Of a stretch of 64,000 nt of DNA, positions 8,891 through 18,055 are shown in pieces (position 1 is the stretch's first letter; every line of letters begins with the position of its first letter). Under the pieces are notes generated by a model, which was given only the letters and a program-made list of their open reading frames with translations, was not told where the DNA came from and did not search any database. The DNA is from Candidatus Sphingomonas phytovorans (GTDB lineage: Bacteria > Pseudomonadota > Alphaproteobacteria > Sphingomonadales > Sphingomonadaceae), in contig CP119314.1 in the NCBI GenBank assembly GCA_029202385.1, forward strand, positions 1,614,501-1,678,500. The letters run 5' to 3'. Made by a program: the position numbers and the translations under genes.

Positions 8891-11800
8891 TCAAGCGGGC
8901 AGGTCGTAGCTTTGTTGGGGTGCGGCATAGCCCGGCTTGTGGCGATCGAGCAGCGACAACGGCAAGCCAACCAGTGTCGGCCCCGCCGTGTAGAGCAATG
9001 CCGCCTCGATCTCCCGCCCGGGAAAGATCACGCGCAATGCCTCGACATAGGCCGCCATCTGGCGCGCATGATAGGGCGGGATATCGTCCGGCGCCTGTGG
9101 GATCTGCCGTCCCGTCTTGTAGTCGATCACCTGTATCAGCTCCGACGTCACGAGCAGCCGGTCGACCGTGCCGGATACGACCAGCCCCTCGCCGACCACC
9201 GCCGCGATAGGCGCCTCCGCCAGCGACTCCGGCCCGAACAGGTCGGCAAAGCGAGGATCATCCAGCACCTTGAGCACGGTTTGCCCGATCTTCGCCCGCG
9301 CGACGGGATCAGCGACCGCACCGACCCGCTCAAGCCAGCAATCGGCCGCGCCCTCGCGGCTCGCGCGCGACACCGACGGCAGGCGCTCGAACAGCGCATG
9401 GATCAGCCGCCCGCGATCGGCGGCGGCGCGCATCGCAGGCGTCGGGGGCGGATCGGCCACGGCATCCTCCCCCAATGACGACGGCGCGAGCGGGCGCGGC
9501 GGGCGCGCCTCGACCGGCGCGCGCTCCTGAGTCCAGCCGGGGAGCGAGACATCCTCTTCCTGTTCCGCCGCTTTCCGGCCGAAGACGGCAACCGCCTTTT
9601 GTGGCACGATTCCAGTGAAGCTCCGCGCATCGGGCGACGGTGCGACGCCCAGCGCGGTCATCGCGCAATCGGCCGCGGCATACCAGCTCGATGGCGGCGG
9701 CTCGCCCTTGGCAAGCGGCCCCAGCGCCCCGGCGATGACCAGCCGTTCCTCGGCCCGCGTCGCCGCGACATAGAAGAGCCGCCAATGCTCCTCCAACTCC
9801 CGCTGCGCATCCGCATCGAGCACGTCGCCAAGCGGCCCGCTGCGTTCGCTGGCGCGCGGGCGGAAGATCGGCAGCGCGTTCGCCATGCCCTCCGGCGTCC
9901 AGTCGAGCGTCGAGCGCGGCGAGCGAGTCGGATCGACCGCCGCATCGGCCAGGATCACCAGCGGCGCCTGCAATCCCTTCGCACCGTGCGCGGTCATCAC
10001 CCGCACCGCGTCGAGCGGCGCTGACGGATCGCGCTTGATTTCCACATCGCCGCGATCGAACCAGTCGAGAAAGCGCTGCAGCGACGGCGTACCGAGCGAT
10101 TCGAAATCGAGCGCGGCGTTGAGCAGTTCCTCGATCGGATCGCGCGCCTCCTGCCCCAGCCGCCGGATCAGCTTGCGCCGCCCGTCGAGCGACCCGGACA
10201 GCATCTCTTCGAGGAACTGATAAGGCGTGGCGATATCCGCCCGGTCGAGCATCCTGTGCAGCGGATCGAGCGCCTCGCGCGGCTGGGTGCGCGACAGATG
10301 CCGCCACAGGCTGCCGGAGTCGCGCGGCGCCGTCTCCATCAGTCGCTCCTGGCTCCAGCCGATCAGCGGCGAGACCAGCAGGCTGGCGAGCGACAGATCG
10401 TCCCCCGGCTGCAACACGAAACGGATCGCGGCGAGCAGGTCCTGCACCGCAAGCGGCGCGTTGAGCCGCAGCCGATCAACCCCCGCGACCGGCACGCCCT
10501 CGGCATAGAGCCGCGCCACGATCAGGGAGGCCAATTCACCGCGCCGCTTGACGAGGATCATTACATCCTCGGGGCGCAACGTCCGCCCCTTGCTCTCCAG
10601 CACCAGCGTGCCGATCCACGCCTTGATCTGTTTCGCGATCTGGCTGGCGAGCGCGCGGGTCGAATCGGCGATCCAGCCTTCCTCATCCTCCTCGCTCCCG
10701 CCCGCGACCGTCAGCGGCCACAAGCTGACGGTGCCGGGGCCCTGGACTTCACTGGCATGCGGCTCGCGCTCGGCAATGGTGCCGAGCCCTGGTTCAGGAA
10801 TCGCCTCGATCGCCGCATCGACGAACTCAAGCACCGGCAGGGTCGAGCGGAAACTGTGAGTCAGCGAGAGCCGGTCGAAACGGAGCCCCTCCCCGTCCGG
10901 CCCCTGGGCGTCCTCGGCCAGCCCGCCGAAGTGCCGCTCAGCCGCCTGGAAATAGATCGGGTGCGTGCCCTGGAAGCCGAAGATCGCCTGCTTGTAGTCG
11001 CCCACCGTGAACAGGGTCCGCAGCCGCTCGTCATGCGCGCCCAGGCCGGCGAAGAACTCGTCGGCCAGCGCGCGTACGATCGACCATTGCTCCGGATTGG
11101 TATCCTGCGCCTCGTCGATCAGGATATGCTCCGTCACCTGGTCGAGCTTGTAGCGCACCCATTCGCCCATGCCCGGCTGGCCGAGCAGATCGATCGTCGC
11201 GCGGATCAGGTCGTCGAAGTCGACCCCGCCGATGCGCCTTTTCGCCCGGGCATAGGCCGCCGCATAATCACGCCCCACGTCGAGCGCGTCGGCCAGAAGA
11301 TCGGCATAGACGGCGCGGACTCGCAGATCGAGCAGCTCCGCGCACCAGGTGTAAAGCCCGCTCGCCAGTTCGGGATACTCTTCCTCTTGCGGCGCCTGCC
11401 CCTTGGCGAAGGAGCGCATGCCGCCATCCGCCCTGGCCCAGACCTTGTGGAGATCGACGAGCGCGGCGGCGCGCTCAACGACCGGTTTTTCAAGCCAGCC
11501 ATAAATGATCCCGGCGCGTTCGACCCCGCTCTTGGTACCCCAGCCGCTGTTCATGCCACCGATCGAGTCGAGTGCTTCATGATCGACCATGTCATCGCCA
11601 CAAGCACTCAGGATCACGCTCTCGATATCGCCCGTCGGCAGGTCGAGCGCGCGGCGGAGGAACGGGCGCAGTCCGTCACCGCGCGGCAATTCCTCCATCG
11701 CGGCCGGCGCTCGCCCACAGGCGCGCAGGAAATTCTCCGCCTCGCCCTCGCCAAGCCGCACGCTCAGCCGGCCGATCGTCTCGATCGGCTTCGCCCTGCC

Positions 11801-12331
11801 CTCGCGATCCGCCTCGACCAGCATCTCGGCCAGCGCCTCGCGCGCCAGCACCGATTCCTCGCGTGCTTCCAACGGGCGGAAACCCGGCACCAGCCCGGCC
11901 TCGACCGGGAAGGCAGCAAGCAACCCCTGGCAGAAGCTGTGAATCGTCTGGATGCGCAGGCCGCTGCCCGGCGCGTCAAGCACCTTGGCGAACAGGGTAC
12001 GGGCATAGGCGGTGCGGCGCGGATCGAGATGATCCTCGCCAAGCGCATACAGGTCCTTCTTCAAGTCGTTCTCGGGCATGCGCACCCAGGCGGCGAGCCG
12101 GGCGCTGATCCGCCCCGCCATCTCGGCCGCGCCGGCCTTGGTGAAGGTCAGGCACAGGATCGCGCCGGGATCGACCCCGCGCAGCAACAGGCGAAACACG
12201 CGCGCGGTCAACACCTGAGTCTTGCCCGTGCCGGCCGAGGCCGACAGCCAGACATGAGCATCGGGCGCGCTCGCGGCGGCCTGATTGCCCTTCAAATGCG
12301 GAAGGGGCCGGTTATCCGCGCTCACGGCCAT
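8891..12331 (-). CDS. addA: double-strand break repair helicase-nuclease AddA
   Basis: AddA is the UvrD-like helicase and nuclease subunit of AddAB, which processes DNA ends for RecA loading. The 1146-residue protein shows Walker A SASAGTGKTQVL (about residues 31-41), a Walker B/DEAQD motif in LIDEAQDTNPEQW, the helicase motif AHGAKGLQAPLV, and the RecB-family nuclease motif VIDYKTGR near the C-terminus. These are the hallmarks of alphaproteobacterial AddA. Its start overlaps the end of addB by 20 bases, so the two subunits are translationally coupled. Confidence 0.96.
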   Translation of the reverse strand: MAVSADNRPLPHLKGNQAAASAPDAHVWLSASAGTGKTQVLTARVFRLLLRGVDPGAILCLTFTKAGAAEMAGRISARLAAWVRMPENDLKKDLYALGEDHLDPRRTAYARTLFAKVLDAPGSGLRIQTIHSFCQGLLAAFPVEAGLVPGFRPLEAREESVLAREALAEMLVEADREGRAKPIETIGRLSVRLGEGEAENFLRACGRAPAAMEELPRGDGLRPFLRRALDLPTGDIESVILSACGDDMVDHEALDSIGGMNSGWGTKSGVERAGIIYGWLEKPVVERAAALVDLHKVWARADGGMRSFAKGQAPQEEEYPELASGLYTWCAELLDLRVRAVYADLLADALDVGRDYAAAYARAKRRIGGVDFDDLIRATIDLLGQPGMGEWVRYKLDQVTEHILIDEAQDTNPEQWSIVRALADEFFAGLGAHDERLRTLFTVGDYKQAIFGFQGTHPIYFQAAERHFGGLAEDAQGPDGEGLRFDRLSLTHSFRSTLPVLEFVDAAIEAIPEPGLGTIAEREPHASEVQGPGTVSLWPLTVAGGSEEDEEGWIADSTRALASQIAKQIKAWIGTLVLESKGRTLRPEDVMILVKRRGELASLIVARLYAEGVPVAGVDRLRLNAPLAVQDLLAAIRFVLQPGDDLSLASLLVSPLIGWSQERLMETAPRDSGSLWRHLSRTQPREALDPLHRMLDRADIATPYQFLEEMLSGSLDGRRKLIRRLGQEARDPIEELLNAALDFESLGTPSLQRFLDWFDRGDVEIKRDPSAPLDAVRVMTAHGAKGLQAPLVILADAAVDPTRSPRSTLDWTPEGMANALPIFRPRASERSGPLGDVLDADAQRELEEHWRLFYVAATRAEERLVIAGALGPLAKGEPPPSSWYAAADCAMTALGVAPSPDARSFTGIVPQKAVAVFGRKAAEQEEDVSLPGWTQERAPVEARPPRPLAPSSLGEDAVADPPPTPAMRAAADRGRLIHALFERLPSVSRASREGAADCWLERVGAVADPVARAKIGQTVLKVLDDPRFADLFGPESLAEAPIAAVVGEGLVVSGTVDRLLVTSELIQVIDYKTGRQIPQAPDDIPPYHARQMAAYVEALRVIFPGREIEAALLYTAGPTLVGLPLSLLDRHKPGYAAPQQSYDLPA

Positions 12332-15281
12332 ACCATTCGTCGCGGCGCATCAACTGGTCGTAATCAGCGTAGGGCGCATATTCGGGGTGGAGCTTGGCGG
12401 TGAATGCCTCCCCGCCGGTCAGCCAGGCCGCGACCGCCTCAGTGAAATGATGTGCCGCCAACGCGGGGAAATCCTCAGGCCGCACCTTCTCGGCCTTTCC
12501 CGCCGGGTCGACCGGAGAGGTGATATAGCCGAAACTGTCGTTGCGTTTGCCCAGCGACCAATATTCGAAACCGCGTGCGTCGCCCTGGATTCCCTCGAAC
12601 CCGCCCCGCTCGGCGATCAGCCCGAGCAGGCCGAGTTGCAGGCTGAACCCGGCGCGCACCGAGGCAGGCGACGGCGCCTTGCCGGTCTTGTAGTCGATCA
12701 CCGCCAGCGTCCCGTCGGGCATCCGGTCGATCCGGTCGAACTTGCCGGTCAACGTAACCCCGGCAATGTCGATTCTTCCCTCACGCTCGACCGCGAGCAC
12801 CTGCCGACCCAGCGAACTCCCACGCGCGATCTCCGCCGCGATCCAGTCGATCGCCTCCATCAGCCGTGGCTGCCACAGCGCGCGCATCATCGGATGGGTA
12901 CGCTCGTCGGCCAGCATCGCCAGCGCGCGCACCCGCAGGGTGTCGGGCGCACACTGGTCCTCGCGTGCCCAGACCTCCAGGATTTCATGCACCGCCGTCC
13001 CACGCCACGCCGCGCTCGGATCGGCATCGACCGGGTCGAGCGCCAACAGCCGCAGGATGCGCTTGGCGTAAAAGGCATAGGGGTCAGCCTTCAAACGGTC
13101 GACATCGGTGACGGCGATTCGTTTCGGTCGCAGGATTGCCGGGGGCGACGGCGCTGGCTGGTCGGCCGGTTCGTGCATGCCCGGATCGTCCAGCGCTCTC
13201 GTCCAGCGCTCCAGTGTCCGCGCCCGCTCGAAACGTTCTCCGGCCAGCGCCTGCAATCGCAGCCAGAACCGGGAGGCGATCGCTGGCTGGCTCGCATCGC
13301 GTCGCGCTCGCGTGATCAGCGCCTGCGGCGCGCCTAGCGCGCCGGCGAGATCATGCGCTGACACACCGACCCGGCGTTCCAGCCCCGGAAGGCCAAGCTC
13401 CGCCCGGATGCGCGGCGCGAGCCACGGGTCGGGCGCGGGCTGGCCGGGCCAGACGCCCTCGTTCAGCCCGCCCAGGATCATCAGGTCGGCGGTCTGCAAC
13501 CGCGCCTCGATCAGGCCGTAGATCGCCAGCCGCGGATGGCCGCCCTGCGGCGGTCGCACCGCGACCTCATCCATCAGCGTCTTCAGCAGCGGCGCAAGAC
13601 TGGCCGGTTCGACACTCGCCGGCCCGGCACTCGCCTCAGCTTCCAGATCGGCCAGCAATTCGGCCGCCGCGCGCCCCGCCGGGCCGCTCCACAGCGCATC
13701 GCCGCACAGCGCCTGGGCAGTCTCGCGCAGCGCCGCCACCAACGCCGCCAGAGGCTCCGCGTCGTCCTCGAACACCGTCTCGATCGGCGCCAGCAGCGCG
13801 CGCGCGTCAGGCCACCATGCCAACGCTTCGCCGAAGAGCCGCCGCTCACGTTCCGAGGGCGTGGCGAGATGGTCATCGATCCCCGCGAGTCCGGGCGCCG
13901 GCCGCGGCCCCCGCAACACGCGGTCAAGTGCGCGGGCGCCATCCAGCCACGCGCCACGCGCCTCGCCAAAGCGCACCAGCGGATGCTTGAGCAATGTCAG
14001 CAGCGCCAGCGGGGCGAAGCGCTGAGTCGCTGCTTCGGCAAGTGCGGTCAGCAGCGTGCCCGAGGGCAGGATCGACAGCGGCCGCCCGGCGGAATCGTCG
14101 ATCGCGATCCCCCAGCGCGCGACATGAGCCGCCACCCGGCGTGCCAGCGCGCGATCGGGTGTCACCAATGCCGCGGTCCGCCCGGGGATCTCCAGCGCCT
14201 GCCGCAGGGCAAGAGCGATCGCCTGTGCCTCCTCGGCAGGCGTGGCCAGCTCGGCGGCGGCAATGCCCGACAGGCGACGATCCTCGGCGTCGAGCGATGT
14301 CCATTTGCCCGTGAATTCGGCGGGCGCGAGCGCATTCGCGATGGCTCGGCCCCGCGCCGCCGTGGCATCATGACCCCCGCCATCGCGCCAAAGCGAGAAT
14401 TCGCCGCGGTTCACCCCCATCCGTTGCAGCAGCAGCTTCAGATGGAATTGCGGATGGGTCTCGATCGACCGGCGGCGGAACCCGGTTACCGGATCGGGCT
14501 CATGCGGCCCCAGTGCCTGCCATTCCTGCTCGTCCATGCCGGTCGCCAGATCGGCCAGCACCACCATGCCGAGCGGCAACCCGGACACGCGCCGCAGCAG
14601 CGCCGCCACCGCCGGCGCTGAATCAGTGATGCCCGCCGCGCACACGAAGCCCAGCGGCGGGATATTTTCCCACCGCTCGGCTAGTCGATGCAGCAACCGC
14701 CCGCGCCGGTCGGCCAGGTCGATCTTTCCCAGCCGTTTCAGTTCGCCCGGCCAGCGGTCCAGCACGATCCCGAACAGGGCCAGCGCCCGGCGCCAGTGAT
14801 CCGACAGTTCCTCGCTCAATTCGAGGTCGCGCAGCTTCGTCGGCGCCACTTCCTCGACCAGCAGCTGGTCAAGCGTCCGCGCGAGATCGCCCGCCAGCCG
14901 GACAGCCTCAGCCGCATCGACCGGCTGGCCGCTTCGCGACCGCTCCTCAGCGACCAGCCTGGCGAGGATCAGCCGGCGCTGGAGCGGAGCCACCGCCGGG
15001 GGAACCGGATCGCCATCGTCCGCCGGATCGAGCGCCGCCCCCGTCGCCTCGTCCAGGTCGCCGATCGCGACCAGCCGTGGCAGCAGCAATCCTCCCTGGC
15101 TCGCCCGCACGAACGCATCGGTCATCGCCCGCTTGGCGCGATTGTTGGGTAACAGCACCAGCCCGCGCGCCAACCCCAGCGGTTCCCCGCCCAAGCGCCG
15201 GATCAGCCCGGCGGCAAGCGCGTCGGCAAAGGCCCGGTGCGCAGGGATGGTGAAGAGTGCCGGTTTGACGGCCTCAGCCAT
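12312..15281 (-). CDS. addB: double-strand break repair protein AddB
   Basis: AddB is the partner subunit of AddA: a degenerate helicase with a RecB-type nuclease domain that helps read Chi-like sites. The 989-residue protein has an N-terminal nucleotide-binding-like segment (VLLPNNRAKRAMTDAF), the LNEGVWPGQ segment that is common in AddB proteins, and a C-terminal nuclease core LAVIDYKTGKAPSP with the catalytic Asp and Lys. It begins 8 bases inside the end of murU and runs 20 bases into addA, so murU-addB-addA form one tight unit. Confidence 0.95.
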   Translation of the reverse strand: MAEAVKPALFTIPAHRAFADALAAGLIRRLGGEPLGLARGLVLLPNNRAKRAMTDAFVRASQGGLLLPRLVAIGDLDEATGAALDPADDGDPVPPAVAPLQRRLILARLVAEERSRSGQPVDAAEAVRLAGDLARTLDQLLVEEVAPTKLRDLELSEELSDHWRRALALFGIVLDRWPGELKRLGKIDLADRRGRLLHRLAERWENIPPLGFVCAAGITDSAPAVAALLRRVSGLPLGMVVLADLATGMDEQEWQALGPHEPDPVTGFRRRSIETHPQFHLKLLLQRMGVNRGEFSLWRDGGGHDATAARGRAIANALAPAEFTGKWTSLDAEDRRLSGIAAAELATPAEEAQAIALALRQALEIPGRTAALVTPDRALARRVAAHVARWGIAIDDSAGRPLSILPSGTLLTALAEAATQRFAPLALLTLLKHPLVRFGEARGAWLDGARALDRVLRGPRPAPGLAGIDDHLATPSERERRLFGEALAWWPDARALLAPIETVFEDDAEPLAALVAALRETAQALCGDALWSGPAGRAAAELLADLEAEASAGPASVEPASLAPLLKTLMDEVAVRPPQGGHPRLAIYGLIEARLQTADLMILGGLNEGVWPGQPAPDPWLAPRIRAELGLPGLERRVGVSAHDLAGALGAPQALITRARRDASQPAIASRFWLRLQALAGERFERARTLERWTRALDDPGMHEPADQPAPSPPAILRPKRIAVTDVDRLKADPYAFYAKRILRLLALDPVDADPSAAWRGTAVHEILEVWAREDQCAPDTLRVRALAMLADERTHPMMRALWQPRLMEAIDWIAAEIARGSSLGRQVLAVEREGRIDIAGVTLTGKFDRIDRMPDGTLAVIDYKTGKAPSPASVRAGFSLQLGLLGLIAERGGFEGIQGDARGFEYWSLGKRNDSFGYITSPVDPAGKAEKVRPEDFPALAAHHFTEAVAAWLTGGEAFTAKLHPEYAPYADYDQLMRRDEWYGRERG

Positions 15282-16035
15282 CAGCGAGGATCGCCTCGGT
15301 CTGTCCTATCGCCGCAGGTGTGCCCACATCGAACCACAGGCCCTGATGGACCAGCCCATAGGCCCGTCCAGCCGCGATCGCGCGTTCCCAGAAGACCATC
15401 GTGGAGAACGGTCCCTCGGGCCAATCCCTGATCACGCGCGGCGACAGGATCTGAACGCCGGTATAGACGAAAGGCGCCGGCCGCCCGGGCTGGCGCCGCT
15501 TGGTGATACGGCCGTCGGGCGCGAGGTGGAAATCGCCCTGCCCGCCATGATTATATGCCTTGGCGAACGGCACCATGAGGAGCAGCGCGTCCATCTGCGC
15601 ATCGTCCCATCGCGCCGCGAGCAGCCGGATCGCATCGGCCGGCCCGTCGATCCAGAGATTGTCGCTGTTGATGACGAGGAACGGCTTGTCTCCGATCAGG
15701 TCGCGCGCCTGGACGATGCCGCCCCCGGTCTCCATCAGCCTGTCCCGCTCGTCCGACACCGCGATCTCGATGCCTTTGACCCGGTTCATCAGATGCGCCT
15801 CGAGCGCGTCGGCCAGATAATGGACGTTGACCACCGCCCGCTTAACGCCGGCCGCGCGCAACCGGTTGAACACATGGTCGATCAGCGGCCGGCCGGCGAC
15901 CTCGACCAGCGGCTTGGGCCGAGTCGCGGTGAGCGGCCGCATCCGCTTGCCCAGCCCCGCTGCCATCACCATCGCGGTTTCGGGAATCTCGCCGCCCGGG
16001 TCGGGACGGATCGCAAGGGTACGTTTGGTCGTCAT
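15274..16035 (-). CDS. murU: N-acetylmuramate alpha-1-phosphate uridylyltransferase (MurU-type)
   Basis: This 253-residue sugar-nucleotidyltransferase has the signature MAAGLGKRMRPLTATRPKPL at about residues 24-43 and later metal-binding Asp residues in INSDNLW. In Pseudomonas and many alphaproteobacteria this family partner of AmgK turns MurNAc-1-phosphate into UDP-MurNAc, recycling cell-wall sugar and bypassing the fosfomycin-sensitive MurA step. The assignment to MurU rather than a generic glucose-1-phosphate enzyme rests on the four-base overlap with the adjacent kinase gene. It overlaps addB by 8 bases downstream. Confidence 0.85.
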   Translation of the reverse strand: MTTKRTLAIRPDPGGEIPETAMVMAAGLGKRMRPLTATRPKPLVEVAGRPLIDHVFNRLRAAGVKRAVVNVHYLADALEAHLMNRVKGIEIAVSDERDRLMETGGGIVQARDLIGDKPFLVINSDNLWIDGPADAIRLLAARWDDAQMDALLLMVPFAKAYNHGGQGDFHLAPDGRITKRRQPGRPAPFVYTGVQILSPRVIRDWPEGPFSTMVFWERAIAAGRAYGLVHQGLWFDVGTPAAIGQTEAILADG

Positions 16036-17015
16036 TGGCCGGAAATCACCATCGGGTCACCGCGCATGTCGGCAGGGATATTGGCATCGAACCAGGTCTT
16101 CACCGGCGCCAGCGCCGGATGAGCGAGGTCGCGCTCCAGATAGCGCCAGACGCGCGGGCAAAGTGCCGCATAGCGCAGCTTGCCGTCGCGCTTCCACAGG
16201 CGGGTGAAGATGCCGACGATCTTGGCATTCCGCTGCGCGCCAAGGACATGATAGGCGATGTCGAAATCCTTTCCGGCGCCGGTGATCCGCTTGTAGCGGT
16301 CGAGCATGACGCTTTCGAGCGCCGGGTCGACGTCGCGCCGCGCATCCTGCAGCAGCGAGACGAGATCATAGGCCGGATGCCCCGCCAGCGCGTCCTGGAA
16401 GTCGAGCAGGCCGAGCGTGTCGCCGCCGCCGATCAGCATCAAATTTTCGGAATGATAATCCCGCAACACCGTCACCCGCGGCCCGGCGAGCACGGCATCG
16501 AACACCGCATCCCATGCCGCATCATACCCTGCCTGATCGGCAGCGATGCCGACCGCCGGGCAATACCATTCGGTCAGCAAATTGGCCTCACGACGCAGCA
16601 CCGCACGGTCATAGGGCGGGAGCGGTCCCGCCTCGTGTGTGCGCAGCTGAACCAGGATGTCGATCGCCGCCTCGTAGAGTGCGATCTCGCGTTCTGACAG
16701 CTCGTCCGCCGTCTCGCGCAGCCGCACGTCGCCGAAATCGTCGAGCAGCACGAGGCCCCGCTCCAGGTCGACGCCATGGATCGCCGGCGCGGCAAAACCC
16801 CGCTCGCACAGCCAGCGCGCGATCTCGATAAAGGGGCGCGGGTCTTCCTCCGGCGGCGGCGCGTCCATCAGGATCGCGCTGCGATCGCCATCGACCACCC
16901 GGAAATACCGGCGGAACGAGGCATCGCCCGCCACCGGCAGGATATCCGCCCCGCCCCAGCCATTCGCCGCGAGAAAAGCGGCCGCCGCAGCCGGGGGAAT
17001 CATATCTGTCGCCAT
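16032..17015 (-). CDS. amgK: N-acetylmuramate/N-acetylglucosamine kinase (AmgK-type)
   Basis: This 327-residue protein belongs to the aminoglycoside phosphotransferase-like kinases. The catalytic and metal-binding core reads DYHSENLMLIGG and LGLLDFQDALAGHPAYDL, the Brenner and DFG-like motifs. Next to murU, it most likely phosphorylates the anomeric hydroxyl of MurNAc during peptidoglycan recycling. The ATG at 17015 is chosen because GGAAGG lies about 5 bases upstream. It overlaps tsaE by 16 bases, and its stop overlaps the murU start by 4, so all three genes are coupled. Confidence 0.86.
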   Translation of the reverse strand: MATDMIPPAAAAAFLAANGWGGADILPVAGDASFRRYFRVVDGDRSAILMDAPPPEEDPRPFIEIARWLCERGFAAPAIHGVDLERGLVLLDDFGDVRLRETADELSEREIALYEAAIDILVQLRTHEAGPLPPYDRAVLRREANLLTEWYCPAVGIAADQAGYDAAWDAVFDAVLAGPRVTVLRDYHSENLMLIGGGDTLGLLDFQDALAGHPAYDLVSLLQDARRDVDPALESVMLDRYKRITGAGKDFDIAYHVLGAQRNAKIVGIFTRLWKRDGKLRYAALCPRVWRYLERDLAHPALAPVKTWFDANIPADMRGDPMVISGQ

Positions 17016-17446
17016 CGCGCCTTCCATGCCGCCGGCACCTGCGCTGTCAAGGCGCGGGTGCCATCGGGTTCGATCGTAAGCGCCAGCGCCAGCGCCTCGG
17101 GCCACATGCCGGGCGCCCGTTCGGGCCATTCGACGATCAGCAGCGAATCGGACAGTGCCTCATCGAGCCCCAGTTCCTCGATCTCATCGGGCTCGTCGAT
17201 GCGGTAGAGATCGACATGCAATACGGGCATGCTCACCTCGGGCGGGGCATAGGGCTGCACGATCGCGAAGCTCGGGCTCGGCGCCTCGCCCTCAAGCCCC
17301 AGCGCCGCGAGCAACCCACGCGCGATGCTTGTCTTTCCGGCGCCGAGGGGGCCGGTCAGCGTAATCACGTCGCCGGGCCCGGCAAGCGCGGCGAGGCGTG
17401 CGCCAAGCGCTTCGGTGGCGGCAGCGTTCGCAAGTGTCATCGTCAT
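17000..17446 (-). CDS. tsaE: tRNA t6A biosynthesis ATPase TsaE
   Basis: TsaE is the small ATPase that works with TsaB and TsaD to make threonylcarbamoyl-adenosine at position 37 of ANN-decoding tRNAs, an essential modification in most bacteria. The 148-residue protein has Walker A GPLGAGKTS at residues 32-40, the family segment SPSFAIVQPY, and HVDLYRIDEPDEIEELGLDE with the conserved acidic residues. Only one base separates its ATG from the stop of ccdB, so it probably depends partly on the toxin-antitoxin transcript. It overlaps amgK by 16 bases. Confidence 0.95.
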   Translation of the reverse strand: MTMTLANAAATEALGARLAALAGPGDVITLTGPLGAGKTSIARGLLAALGLEGEAPSPSFAIVQPYAPPEVSMPVLHVDLYRIDEPDEIEELGLDEALSDSLLIVEWPERAPGMWPEALALALTIEPDGTRALTAQVPAAWKARWRQI

Positions 17447-17447
17447 C

Positions 17448-17747
17448 TCAATAGCCGGTCAGGAGCATGTCGATGGCGTTCATGATGGCAAACTGCTCCT
17501 CCACCAGCGACGTGACACGTTGACCGATCAATCGGACTGGGATGGTGGCGGCCGACTGAGTCGCCATGATCACGCTCCGCCCCTCTACCTCGAAGGTCGG
17601 ATTCAGCCGGGCGAACGTCTTGTGGAACAGGGATGCCGGCAACAAGGGCACGACAAAACGACTGTCCAGTTCGTCAAGCACATCCGCCTGGCAATCGAGC
17701 AGCAATTCGTCACTATCTTTCGGTCGATAGACATCGAAGCGCGCCAT
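17448..17747 (-). CDS. ccdB: CcdB-family toxin
   Basis: This 99-residue protein matches CcdB, which poisons DNA gyrase at the GyrA subunit. It starts MARFDVYRP, close to the usual first strand of the family, has conserved stretches such as VPLLPAS and FEVEGRSVIMATQSAATIP, and has normal length. Its start codon overlaps the ccdA stop in TGATG, the normal layout of this toxin-antitoxin pair. Its stop is one base from the tsaE start. I see no disruption, so it should be active. Confidence 0.9.
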   Translation of the reverse strand: MARFDVYRPKDSDELLLDCQADVLDELDSRFVVPLLPASLFHKTFARLNPTFEVEGRSVIMATQSAATIPVRLIGQRVTSLVEEQFAIMNAIDMLLTGY

Positions 17748-18001
17748 CAGAATTGACGGAAGCGCTCAAGTGGCAACCCATGCTCTGCGACATAGGCGTT
17801 CCATTCGGCGGTCGCCTCGCGATTCTCTTCCTTCCAGCGTCGCCCGCGCTCCTCGGAGATCTGCTTCGCCAGCCCCTCTTCGCAGGCGCGCGAGATATTG
17901 ATGCCCAATTCCCTGGCATCCTCGATCATCGTGGAATCGAGCGAGATATTAGTCGGCCGCCTGAACGGCACCTTCGCGTCACGAACGGTGGATCGCGTCA
18001 T
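17747..18001 (-). CDS. ccdA: CcdA-family antitoxin
   Basis: This 84-residue protein is the antitoxin of the CcdAB pair. Residues about 18-45 form a ribbon-helix-helix DNA-binding part (RRPTNISLDSTMIEDARELG) that should repress the operon. The C-terminal part (EENREATAEWNAYVAEHGLPL) matches the flexible CcdB-binding segment. The ATG at 18001 is chosen because GGAGG lies about 6 bases upstream. The alternative start at 18025 would fall inside the operator repeats. The operator lies at 18017-18051. Confidence 0.9.
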   Translation of the reverse strand: MTRSTVRDAKVPFRRPTNISLDSTMIEDARELGINISRACEEGLAKQISEERGRRWKEENREATAEWNAYVAEHGLPLERFRQF

Positions 18002-18016
18002 GAAAAGCCTCCAGCT

Positions 18017-18051
18017 TATGCGCATATACTATGCGCATAGCCATGCGCATA
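18017..18051. promoter_or_regulatory. ccdAB operator: three copies of a palindromic 10-mer
   Basis: TATGCGCATA occurs at 18017-18026 and 18030-18039, and CATGCGCATA at 18042-18051. The spacings of 13 and 12 bp put the copies on roughly similar faces of the helix. Each is a palindrome suited to a ribbon-helix-helix dimer. The array lies directly upstream of the ccdA ribosome-binding site, as expected for autorepression by CcdA-CcdB. Confidence 0.75.
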
Positions 18052-18055
18052 CAAG

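Noticed and set aside
10256..12403. Plus-strand frame of 715 codons opposite addA
   Set aside because: It mirrors the addA coding sequence, has no recognisable motif, and runs through the addA-addB junction.
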